The notes under the pieces are model-generated. The model was not told where the DNA came from. It saw only the letters and a program-made list of their open reading frames with translations, and did not search any database. 64,000 bases of DNA, from assembly GCF_017798205.1 (NCBI RefSeq), contig NZ_CP060010.1, positions 930,001 to 994,000 on the forward strand, given 5' to 3'. The number at the start of each line of letters is the position of its first letter. Positions within the stretch are counted from its first letter, which is position 1. A program made the translations under genes and the position numbers. The DNA comes from Cognatishimia activa (GTDB taxonomy: Bacteria > Pseudomonadota > Alphaproteobacteria > Rhodobacterales > Rhodobacteraceae). Shown piece by piece: positions 24,357 to 31,455 of this stretch.

Positions 24357-25095
24357 ACTCACAAGAGCGCAAAAACCTGATTTTCTAGACGAAGAAACCG
24401 TTCAAGAATTAACAGATAAATATGCCGAGACTAGGCAGTCTGTTTGGAACAAGAAACAAATTAAAGCACCTCTACTCGCAAGCTCCTCTGACAAGTGCGC
24501 CTATTGCGAAGTCAATATTGCCGAAGAGTCTAAATATATGGAAGTCGAGCATTTTCGACACAAAGACGAATTTCCGGAAATGGTCGTCGAGTGGGAGAAC
24601 CTCCTGCCTTCTTGTAAAAGATGCAACGGGAGGAAAGGCACCTACAATGTTGAAACTGATGGTATGATCTTAAACCCGTATGACGCGGACCCATCAGCGC
24701 ATATGTTCTTTAAAGACTACCGGCTAAGGTGGCGAACCGAGTTGGGACGGAGGACGATTATCGATGCTCTTTACCTAAACGATTCCCAAAAGCTGGTGGG
24801 CGTTCGCCTGAAAGTGGGAGAAGCAATCTGCGAAGCTCTCGAGGGCCTCCGCGCTGACCTGGAGGAATACCAACAGGGCAATCAAACCGCTCGCAAATGG
24901 GCAAAAATCAAGCGCGGCGTAGAGCGGCTGCTTCGTGAGGCACAGCCAAGTGCCGCCTTTAGCGCGGTTGCAGCGACTGTACTGTTAAGCGACCCCGATT
25001 ACGTGTGGATTCGCGACACTCTGGAGGCCTACGATGAATGGGCGGACCTTGAAGAACTTGAAGAAAACGCTCGCACCCTTATGCTGGATTTTTAG
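24349..25095 (+). CDS. ptuB: Septu HNH nuclease PtuB
   Basis: I choose the ATG at 24349 (MIKLTRAQ), overlapping the ATPase stop by 8 bp; the longer frame from 24316 duplicates the ATPase tail. The 248-residue protein has an HNH core: CAYC at 50-53, EVEHF with H68, FPEMVVEWENLLPSCKRCN with N84, C89, C92 and N93. This spacing and the phrase EWENLLPSCxxCN are typical of PtuB-type (TIGR02646-like) nucleases. The C-terminal half (120-248) is mostly helical and probably contacts PtuA. The same HNH type is also used with retron Ec78, but no retron reverse transcriptase or ncRNA is visible here. Confidence 0.8.
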   Translation: MIKLTRAQKPDFLDEETVQELTDKYAETRQSVWNKKQIKAPLLASSSDKCAYCEVNIAEESKYMEVEHFRHKDEFPEMVVEWENLLPSCKRCNGRKGTYNVETDGMILNPYDADPSAHMFFKDYRLRWRTELGRRTIIDALYLNDSQKLVGVRLKVGEAICEALEGLRADLEEYQQGNQTARKWAKIKRGVERLLREAQPSAAFSAVAATVLLSDPDYVWIRDTLEAYDEWADLEELEENARTLMLDF

Positions 25096-25137
25096 ATGGG
25101 AACGAAACAAGAGATTTAATCAGTTAAAGCTTGCTTA

Positions 25138-25157
25138 GTGCTACATTTGAGTGCAAC
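25138..25157 (+). repeat. Pair of GTGCTAC-like repeats inside the right island end
   Basis: GTGCTAC at 25138-25144 and GTGCAAC at 25151-25157, a 13-bp period, followed by AGTGA, mirror the layout at 13182-13201 in the same orientation. Probable integrase arm-type binding sites. Confidence 0.6.
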
Positions 25158-25221
25158 AGTGAACACAGTAGAGTGCCTGTAACATACTGTATTTTAATAA
25201 CTTTAACAGCCAATACGCGTC

Positions 25222-25239
25222 CCCCCTAGGCTCCACCAA
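25222..25239 (+). repeat. Right attachment site: 18-bp tRNA 3' end
   Basis: Exact copy of 13105-13122: CCCCCTAGGCTCCACCAA. Only the end of the T-arm and the acceptor strand with CCA match; the bases before it are unrelated. A short inverted repeat (CAACTC, GAGTTG) follows at about 25247-25263. From here the sequence returns to core character. Confidence 0.8.
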
Positions 25240-25497
25240 ATCTTTCAACTCGATTTGAGTTGTTCCCAGATTGGCAAAAGCGTCAACGCGTGCCTTTCGC
25301 ACTTGGGTTCATTGACTTCGAATTCGACGACCTCCGACCCATTTATGTTGGTGGGCTAATACCCCCGATCAGGTCTGCAGAATGCTGTATTGACACAGCA
25401 GCAAGTCCACTCAAACTTGCACAAACTAGATCGCAAACTTGCGCTCAAGCAATTGCCGACTTGACAGACTCAACAAGGACAGGCACGTCGGTTTGTG

Positions 25498-25690
25498 ATG
25501 GTTCTCGACGTGCCAAGGCACATAGGGATGAAAAGGGAACGCTGTGCGGCGCGATAAATGTGCCAATTCAGCGACTGCCCCCGCAACTGTGAACGGTAAG
25601 CGCTCTGTCAAACCACTGGCCCTCATTCGGGCTGGGAAGGGACAGACCGATACAAGCCGTAAGTCAGGAGACCTGCCATCGAGCGTGTAA
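25498..25690 (+). ncRNA. Cobalamin riboswitch
   Basis: The hallmark boxes occur in the right order and spacing: GATGAAAAGGGAAC at about 25527, CCCGCAACTGTGAACGG at about 25579, CACTGGC and GCTGGGAAGG between 25613 and 25640, and AAGTCAGGAGACCTGCC (B12 box) at 25661-25677. It precedes the DUF1636/ABC importer genes at 25800-28982. By family knowledge, adenosylcobalamin or a related corrinoid binds and lowers expression, here probably by hiding the ribosome site. A perfect 9-bp inverted repeat (GGCACGTCG 25482, CGACGTGCC 25506) reaches into its 5' edge and could compete with it. Confidence 0.93.
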
Positions 25691-25726
25691 CTTAACCCGG
25701 GCGGGGTGGCTCGGAAGGTAGCTAAT

Positions 25727-25822
25727 ATGACTTATTTTTCGGCCGTAGCCGTTCAAAAATCTGGCTCCTTTTTCGCCTCGCACATGCGCGGAGGGCGACA
25801 TGGGCAAAACGACGTCTCATAG
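25727..25822 (+). CDS. Possible 31-residue leader ORF
   Basis: ATG at 25727, preceded by GGAAGG, encodes MTYFSAVAVQKSGSFF and onward to TAG at 25820. It overlaps the DUF1636 start in another frame by 23 bp. It may couple translation of the riboswitch-controlled mRNA. It has no recognisable family and may be chance. Confidence 0.25.
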   Translation: MTYFSAVAVQKSGSFFASHMRGGRHGQNDVS

Positions 25823-26207
25823 AATAACAGTTTGCACGAGCTGCAAGCACAAGGGCACGAGCTGTAAGCCGGGCTTTGACCTCATCAAGAAACTACGCAG
25901 CGCCATCGAGATGGCAGGTGATGCGATTCCCGAGGATTTTGAAATCTCTGGGGTCGCCTGCATGGCAGGGTGCGACCGGCCCTGCACCGTGGCGTACTAT
26001 GGTTCGCAAAAGGCGACCTACCTGTTCGGCGATATTGACCCGGACACCGACATTCAGGACCTGGTCGAATTCGCTCAGCAATACGCCTATCTCCACGACG
26101 GCTGGTGTTCTTCGGTCGATCGTCCCGGCAAACTGCGCAAGTCGACGCTCGCGCGGGTACCTTCGAGCATGATCGCGCTGGAACCTACAGAGGAGTTTGC
26201 GCATTGA
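25800..26207 (+). CDS. DUF1636 metal-binding protein
   Basis: A 135-residue protein with a GGAGGG ribosome site. Cys residues C12 and C15 (VCTSCKHKG), C22, and C54, C58 and C62 (GVACMAGCDRPC) resemble the metal or [2Fe-2S] site of thioredoxin-like ferredoxins. The DUF1636 family is often found with cobalt or cobalamin genes, and here it is the first gene after a cobalamin riboswitch. Its exact role is not established; handling of cobalt or a corrinoid reductase function are guesses. The stop overlaps the TTG start of the ATPase. Confidence 0.8.
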   Translation: MGKTTSHRITVCTSCKHKGTSCKPGFDLIKKLRSAIEMAGDAIPEDFEISGVACMAGCDRPCTVAYYGSQKATYLFGDIDPDTDIQDLVEFAQQYAYLHDGWCSSVDRPGKLRKSTLARVPSSMIALEPTEEFAH

Positions 26208-26986
26208 GCCACGCGAAACTCACAGTCGAGAACCTCAGCTGGCGCCCTTCGCGGAAAGCGCCGTTTATTCTGCATTCCACCAGTTTTACGCTGGACTGCG
26301 GTCGTATCCTTGGCGTGGTCGGAGCCAATGGCGCGGGTAAATCCACACTGCTGCGGTCCTTGTATCGCTATCAGGCCCCAACGACGGGAACGATCAAAGT
26401 TGACGACCAAGACATCTGGGCCATCGCGCCAAGGTCCGCGGCACGCATTGTCGCCGCTGTCTTGCAGGAACAACCCAACGACTTTGCTCTGACCGTCCGA
26501 GACATCGTGACCCTCGGCCGCCTACCCCATCGTTTGGGATTTTCCTCGCCGGGCCAGAATTGTGCGCAGATCATCGACAGGGTTCTGGAACAGGCAGACC
26601 TGTCACAGCTCGCGGATCGCCAGCTTGGCACCCTGTCTGGCGGAGAGCGCCAGCGCGTTATGATGGCGCGTGCTCTCGCGCAAGAGCCGCGCTTGTTGGT
26701 TCTGGACGAACCCACGAACCACCTCGACATCCAACACCAGCTCGAGCTTCTGCAGCTGGTGAAAGATATGGACGTGACGGTCGTCGTCTCTTTGCATGAC
26801 CTCAATGTAGCCGCAGCCTATTGCGACGATATTCTGGTTATGGAACACGGCCACACAATCGCATTCGGACCTCCTGAAGAGGTTCTGACAGAAACTCTGG
26901 TCTCTGGCGCATTCAGCGTGACTGCTCAGCTTGAAAAGCTCAGCAAGAGCCAGAACAACCACTTCTCTTTCCAATTGAATTCATGA
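26204..26986 (+). CDS. ABC importer ATPase, FecE/BtuD type
   Basis: I choose the TTG at 26204 with AGAGGAG upstream; the frame open from 26105 shadows DUF1636. The 260-residue protein has Walker A GANGAGKST (40-48), a signature LSGGERQRVMMARALAQEP (about 141-159), and Walker B LLVLDEPTNHLDI (about 164-176). It energises uptake of iron-chelates or cobalamin through the inner membrane. It is the second gene of the riboswitch operon and overlaps the next frame at 26983. Riboswitch control favours a corrinoid or cobalt-complex substrate. Confidence 0.88.
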   Translation: MSHAKLTVENLSWRPSRKAPFILHSTSFTLDCGRILGVVGANGAGKSTLLRSLYRYQAPTTGTIKVDDQDIWAIAPRSAARIVAAVLQEQPNDFALTVRDIVTLGRLPHRLGFSSPGQNCAQIIDRVLEQADLSQLADRQLGTLSGGERQRVMMARALAQEPRLLVLDEPTNHLDIQHQLELLQLVKDMDVTVVVSLHDLNVAAAYCDDILVMEHGHTIAFGPPEEVLTETLVSGAFSVTAQLEKLSKSQNNHFSFQLNS

Positions 26987-26997
26987 AAGGTTCCCCA

Positions 26998-27933
26998 ATG
27001 AAACTCCTCCCACTCGCAATGGGGCTGTCTTGCGTTGCATCCATGACGCTTGCTGAGACTACAGTGCAAAGCTGTAACCGCGAGGTAACTTTTGACGGCG
27101 TGCCGCAGGCCGCGATCTCGAACGACGTCAACCTGACTGAAATGATGCTGGTGCTGGGACTGGCGGACAAAATGGTTGGCTACACAGGCATATCTGGCTG
27201 GAAAACGCTGGACGAAGAGATGCGCGCGGGCGTTGAAGAACTGCCAGAGCTTTCGGCCAAATACCCAACCAAAGAAGTGCTGATCGGCGCGGATGCGGAT
27301 TTCTTCTTTGCGGGCTGGAACTATGGCATGAAGGTCGGCGGCGAAGTCACGCCAGAGACCCTCGCGCCCTTTGGCATCGACGTCTATGAGCTGACCGAAA
27401 GCTGCATTCACATCAGTGAAAAAGGCAAAGCCAGCATGGATGACATGTACAATGACATCCTGAACCTCGGCGCGATCTTTGACGTCAAAGACAAAGCCAA
27501 CGCGCTGGTAGACGGCTATAAAGCAGAGCTGGCCAATTTCACCGGATCTCTGGAAACCGCAGACGAGCCTCTGCGCGTGTTCGTCTATGACTCTGGCGAA
27601 GACACCCCCTTCACCGCAGGTCTGTACGCGATGCCAACCGCGCTGATCGAAGCAGCAGGCGGCACCAACATCATGAACGACTTCGAGAAAAGCTGGGGCA
27701 CCGTCACGTGGGAAGCCGTGGTCGAGCGTAACCCTGAGGTCGTGGTGATCGTGAACTACGGCAATGTGACCGCCGCAGAAAAGCGCGCCTTCATGATGAA
27801 CAACCCTGCTTTTGCAGATCTGGACGCCGTCAAAAACGACCGTTTCGTGACTCTGGAATATGTTGAAGCGACCCCAGGTCCACGCAACATCAACGCAGTC
27901 AAGAAACTGGCCGACGGATTCTGGAGCAACTAA
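26998..27933 (+). CDS. ABC importer periplasmic binding protein, BtuF/FepB type
   Basis: I prefer the ATG at 26998 (MKLLPLAMGL), which gives a clean signal peptide cleaved near TLAE and has AAAGG upstream; an ATG at 26983 adds five residues. The mature protein has the two-lobe PeriplasmicBP_2 pattern: VTFDGVPQAAISNDVNLTEMMLVLGLADKMVGYT, then VFVYDSGEDTPFTAG, then EVVVIVNYGN. It should capture the chelate or corrinoid in the periplasm and pass it to the FecCD-type permease. The tandem of ATPase, binding protein and permease is in one operon. Confidence 0.87.
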   Translation: MKLLPLAMGLSCVASMTLAETTVQSCNREVTFDGVPQAAISNDVNLTEMMLVLGLADKMVGYTGISGWKTLDEEMRAGVEELPELSAKYPTKEVLIGADADFFFAGWNYGMKVGGEVTPETLAPFGIDVYELTESCIHISEKGKASMDDMYNDILNLGAIFDVKDKANALVDGYKAELANFTGSLETADEPLRVFVYDSGEDTPFTAGLYAMPTALIEAAGGTNIMNDFEKSWGTVTWEAVVERNPEVVVIVNYGNVTAAEKRAFMMNNPAFADLDAVKNDRFVTLEYVEATPGPRNINAVKKLADGFWSN

Positions 27934-28982
27934 TGGTCCGCACCGAAGCCAGCAAAGCCCGCCCGTTTAAATGGGCAGGCTCTTTGTCTCGCAACATTGT
28001 GCTTGCGGCGATTTTGCTGCTGGCTTCGGTCACCGTAGCTGTCAGCGTGGGCGCAGTTCCTGTGCCCGCGAGCACCGTCTGGGGCGTGGTGCTGAACAAG
28101 TTTTCCCCTGATTTGATTGAAGCAACCTGGTCCAAAGGCCGTACCGCGATCGTCTGGGACATCCGTTTCCCGCGCGCGTTGCTGGCGTTAATGGTTGGCG
28201 CTGGTTTGGCCGCCGTAGGAGCGTCGCTGCAAGCGGTGACACGCAACCCACTGGCCGATCCGCATCTGCTAGGAATCTCCTCAGGCGGCGCTTTTGGAGC
28301 GATTCTTGCATTGCTGCACACGGGGCTTTTTCTTGGCCTTCTGACCGTGCCTCTGTTGGCCTTCGCAGGCGCATTGGTGGCAACCCTCTTGGTGCTTGCG
28401 GTGTCCAGTTTTGCGTCGGCCACAAGCGCTGACCGCCTCGTCCTGACGGGCGTTGCGATTTCCTTCATCATTATGGCCTGCGCCAATATTCTGATTTTTC
28501 TGGGCGATCCGCGCGCAACCCATACTGTCGTCTTTTGGATGCTCGGAGGCCTCGGCCTCGCGCAATGGTCCCACCTCATCTATCCGCTGATCATTCTGCT
28601 CCCTTGTCTGGGTTGGCTCTATGTCCGATCCGCTGACTTGAACGCCATGACCATTGGCGACGAAACAGCCGCCACGCTTGGCCTAAACGTCGTGCGGTTT
28701 CGCCTGTCGGTCTTTGTGATTGGCGCACTGATCACTGGGGTCATGGTCGCCTTTTCAGGTATGATCGGCTTTGTCGGCTTGATGATGCCCCATATCGCAC
28801 GGCTTTTGGTCGGTGGCGACTATCAGAAACTCATCCCCGTTTCAGCTTTGCTCGGCGCGGTTTTCGTTTTGTGGGCCGACATCGCCGCCCGCACGATCAT
28901 GGCACCCGAAGACATGCCCATCGGCATCGTAACAGGCCTTATTGGCGGGTGTTTCTTTGTCTGGTTGCTGAGCAGACGCTAG
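27933..28982 (+). CDS. ABC importer permease, FecCD/BtuC type
   Basis: A 349-residue membrane protein with about ten hydrophobic segments. Typical stretches: WDIRFPRALLALMVGAGLAAVGASLQAVTRNPLADPHLLGISSG split over residues 70-113, and GMIGFVGLMMPHIARLLVGGDY near 265-286. Its start overlaps the previous stop by one base (TAATG). It forms the inner-membrane channel of the riboswitch-controlled importer. Confidence 0.9.
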   Translation: MVRTEASKARPFKWAGSLSRNIVLAAILLLASVTVAVSVGAVPVPASTVWGVVLNKFSPDLIEATWSKGRTAIVWDIRFPRALLALMVGAGLAAVGASLQAVTRNPLADPHLLGISSGGAFGAILALLHTGLFLGLLTVPLLAFAGALVATLLVLAVSSFASATSADRLVLTGVAISFIIMACANILIFLGDPRATHTVVFWMLGGLGLAQWSHLIYPLIILLPCLGWLYVRSADLNAMTIGDETAATLGLNVVRFRLSVFVIGALITGVMVAFSGMIGFVGLMMPHIARLLVGGDYQKLIPVSALLGAVFVLWADIAARTIMAPEDMPIGIVTGLIGGCFFVWLLSRR

Positions 28983-29059
28983 GTGCAATCAGATCTCTGG
29001 CCCGCGATGGATTTCAGATATAGCCTAGACCCAGCTTAGCAGTTGCAAAGGGCCAGCAC

Positions 29060-30625
29060 ATGACGATCCCGCCATTTTCCACTCGGACGATGAACCTGGC
29101 CCATTTCCCCGAACAACAGGCCCGTCGCCTTAAAGACCTGCCTGCAGTGATCTGGGGAGACAAGGTATGGAACTGGGCCGAGTTTGATGTGCGCGTCAAG
29201 GCAATGGCCGCTGTTTTCGCAGATCACGGCGTCTCTAAAGGAGACCGGGTTCTGGTGCAGTCGCGCAATTGCAACCAGATGATCGAAAGCATGTACGCCT
29301 GCTTTCGCGTAGGTGCGGCCTGGGTGCCCGCGAATTTTCGCGGCGCACCGGATGATCTGGCGTGGATGGCCGAGCTGTCAGGGGCCAAGCTCCTTTTGTG
29401 CGACGCAACCTTTCCCGAGCACGCGAAAGTCAAAGGCCCCGAAACCGTCATCGCAATCGGTGATGCGGATTTCGCCCCGAGCATTGATGTCTTGATGTGC
29501 GAGGTCACATCTACGCCACCTCTGGCCGTGGTTGACCGCGACGATCTGGCTTGGCTGTTTTTTACATCCGGCACGTCTGGCCGCCCCAAAGCCGCGATGC
29601 TTACCCATGGACAGTTGGGGTTCGTGATCAACAATCACCTCTGCGATCTGGTTCCCGGTGCTACAAAGGCGGACGCCTCCTTGGTGGTCGCGCCTTTGTC
29701 ACATGGCGCGGGCATGCATCATCTGATGATCGCGGCCAAAGGCGCGCCGACGATCCTCACCACCTCGCGACAGTTTGACACCGAGGAAATCTGGCGTCTG
29801 GTTGAGACATATGGCGTCACCAATATGTTCACGGTCCCCACCATACTTAAGCGTATGGTCGAGGCGCCCGCAGTCGCGAAGTTTAACTACAGCACGCTCA
29901 AGCATGTGATCTATGCCGGCGCGCCTATGTATCGGGCCGATCAGATCCGCGCACTGGAAACTCTGGGGCCGGTGATCGTCCAATACTTCGGTCTCGGAGA
30001 GGTCACGGGCGCGATTACCGTCTTTCCAACCGAGGACCACAGCACCACCGATCACAGCCGCGACGGCACCTGCGGCTATCCACGCACCGGCATGCAGGTC
30101 GAAATCCAAGCCGACGACGGCACCCACTGCGCGCCGAATGTCACCGGTGAAATCTGCGTCACCGGCCCTGCGGTCTTTGCGGGCTATTGGCAAAACCCGA
30201 AAGCCAATGCCGAGAGTTTCCGCAATGGCATGTTCCGCACCGGCGACCTTGGGCATATGGACCCCGACGGCTATGTCTATATCACCGGGCGGGCGTCAGA
30301 CATGTATATCTCGGGCGGCTCCAACATCTATCCGCGCGAAATCGAAGAGAAGTTGTTGACCCATCCGTCGGTCTCAGAGGTGGCGATCTTTGGCATTCCT
30401 GATGAAACCTGGGGAGAGATCGGCGTTGCGGTCGTAGCGCTGGACGCTGGTGAAGATGTTGAAACAGCCGAACTGGAGGCCTTTCTTAAGGACAAAATCG
30501 CGTCCTACAAGATGCCCCGTCAGTTCCATATCTGGGACGAGATCCCGAAGTCAGGCTATGGGAAAATGGCCAAACGTCTCGTGCGCGCGGAACTGGAACG
30601 GCGTCAATCAGAGGGCTTAACCTGA
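29060..30625 (+). CDS. Acyl-CoA synthetase (AMP-forming)
   Basis: A 521-residue adenylating enzyme. The P-loop-like motif FTSGTSGRPKAAM lies at 168-180, YFGLGEVTG near 310-320 is a variant of the usual Glu motif, GMFRTGDLG is at about 390-400, and the C-terminal catalytic Lys lies in SGYGKMAKR at about 500. It activates an acid with ATP and CoA. The substrate may be a medium-chain or aromatic acid, but cannot be read from the sequence. It is 77 bp after the ABC permease, so it may or may not be in the riboswitch operon. It joins the next gene by a one-base stop/start overlap. Confidence 0.85.
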   Translation: MTIPPFSTRTMNLAHFPEQQARRLKDLPAVIWGDKVWNWAEFDVRVKAMAAVFADHGVSKGDRVLVQSRNCNQMIESMYACFRVGAAWVPANFRGAPDDLAWMAELSGAKLLLCDATFPEHAKVKGPETVIAIGDADFAPSIDVLMCEVTSTPPLAVVDRDDLAWLFFTSGTSGRPKAAMLTHGQLGFVINNHLCDLVPGATKADASLVVAPLSHGAGMHHLMIAAKGAPTILTTSRQFDTEEIWRLVETYGVTNMFTVPTILKRMVEAPAVAKFNYSTLKHVIYAGAPMYRADQIRALETLGPVIVQYFGLGEVTGAITVFPTEDHSTTDHSRDGTCGYPRTGMQVEIQADDGTHCAPNVTGEICVTGPAVFAGYWQNPKANAESFRNGMFRTGDLGHMDPDGYVYITGRASDMYISGGSNIYPREIEEKLLTHPSVSEVAIFGIPDETWGEIGVAVVALDAGEDVETAELEAFLKDKIASYKMPRQFHIWDEIPKSGYGKMAKRLVRAELERRQSEGLT

Positions 30626-31455
30626 TGCGAACGATCAAACATCCGGGGCCGATCATAGTTGAACGTCAACAGGTCGTGGCCGGCGAGGGCCGCCCCATCT
30701 CTGTGACCCTCGCGGCGCGTATCCCACTGGAAACCGCAGTCGCCGAAGCCCTGAAAGATCAAGAGGTCGACAGTGCCTGGCTCACTCTTTCCGGGGCTCC
30801 GTTTGAGAGTCTGAACTACGTGATCCCTGACCACGCGCCGGACGACCAGCATGTGGCGTGGTACTCCAAAACCCACAGCCTTGAGAACGGTCTGATCACG
30901 CGTCTTGGCATGATCGTTGGGCAGCACGAAGGTCAGAGCTTTCTGCACGGCCACGGGCTATGGGGCGATGCGGCAATCGAGGACGCCTTCGGCCATATCC
31001 TCGCGCCCACCAGCGTTTTGTCTGAACCCGTTGTGGCAAAAGGCATCGGCTTGATCGGGGCTCAATTTGATCGACAACCCGATCCTGAGACGAATTTTGA
31101 CCTCTTCTCTGTGAAGGACTTGGATGCGCGGGACCAAGGCTATGCCGCGCTAAGATTAGCGCCGAACCAAGACGTCACAATCGCGCTGGAAACTGCCGTG
31201 CACAACCTCGGATGGGGCTCTGCCGAAGTTGTGGGATTGGGCAGCCTGATCGGCGCCGTGTTTGAGGACGGCTCTGTTTTGGACAGCCATGCCACCGAGT
31301 TTCTGATCACAGACGCGCGCGTTGGTCCCGACGCACCAACGCCGGAAATCGTGATCGTAGGGATTGACGGCAGCAAGATCATGAGTGGCCGACTTGTCCG
31401 CGGCGAAAACGCAATTTTAGTGACTGCTGAACTGGTTTTGCGCCGCACCAGCTAG
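30625..31455 (+). CDS. PPC/DUF296-like protein
   Basis: A 276-residue protein, which seems to contain two tandem copies of a PPC/DUF296-like alpha/beta domain: first with QSFLHGHGLWG and AFGHILAPTSV (about 110-135), then with VHNLGWGSAEVVGLGSLIGAVFEDG (about 192-216). A conserved GRLVRGENAILVTAELVL end is visible. The His in the HGHG motif may bind metal. Function unknown; translational coupling to the acyl-CoA synthetase (one-base overlap) suggests that both act on the same compound. Confidence 0.6.
   Translation: MRTIKHPGPIIVERQQVVAGEGRPISVTLAARIPLETAVAEALKDQEVDSAWLTLSGAPFESLNYVIPDHAPDDQHVAWYSKTHSLENGLITRLGMIVGQHEGQSFLHGHGLWGDAAIEDAFGHILAPTSVLSEPVVAKGIGLIGAQFDRQPDPETNFDLFSVKDLDARDQGYAALRLAPNQDVTIALETAVHNLGWGSAEVVGLGSLIGAVFEDGSVLDSHATEFLITDARVGPDAPTPEIVIVGIDGSKIMSGRLVRGENAILVTAELVLRRTS

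Larger units (their letters stand above)
13077..25239. mobile_element. Integrated genomic island with tyrosine integrase and defence genes
   Basis: The limits are set by 18-bp direct repeats (13105-13122 and 25222-25239) that are the end of a tRNA including CCA. A tyrosine recombinase gene starts 82 bp inside the left repeat. The DNA between is visibly richer in A+T than both flanks, and gene content changes from catabolic operons to nucleases, recombinases and hypothetical proteins. Just inside both ends lie matching pairs of GTGCTAC-like heptamers, probable integrase arm sites. Cargo: secreted proteins and lipoprotein (15259-17752), HTH protein, RNase H, serine recombinase, SRA-HNH nuclease, NYN and Bro-N proteins and a Septu pair. 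No replication or conjugation genes are seen, so it is an integrative but not self-conjugative element. Confidence 0.85.

Noticed and set aside
23130-25095. Retron Ec78-type system
   Set aside because: The ATPase and HNH would fit, but no reverse transcriptase or retron RNA is encoded nearby.
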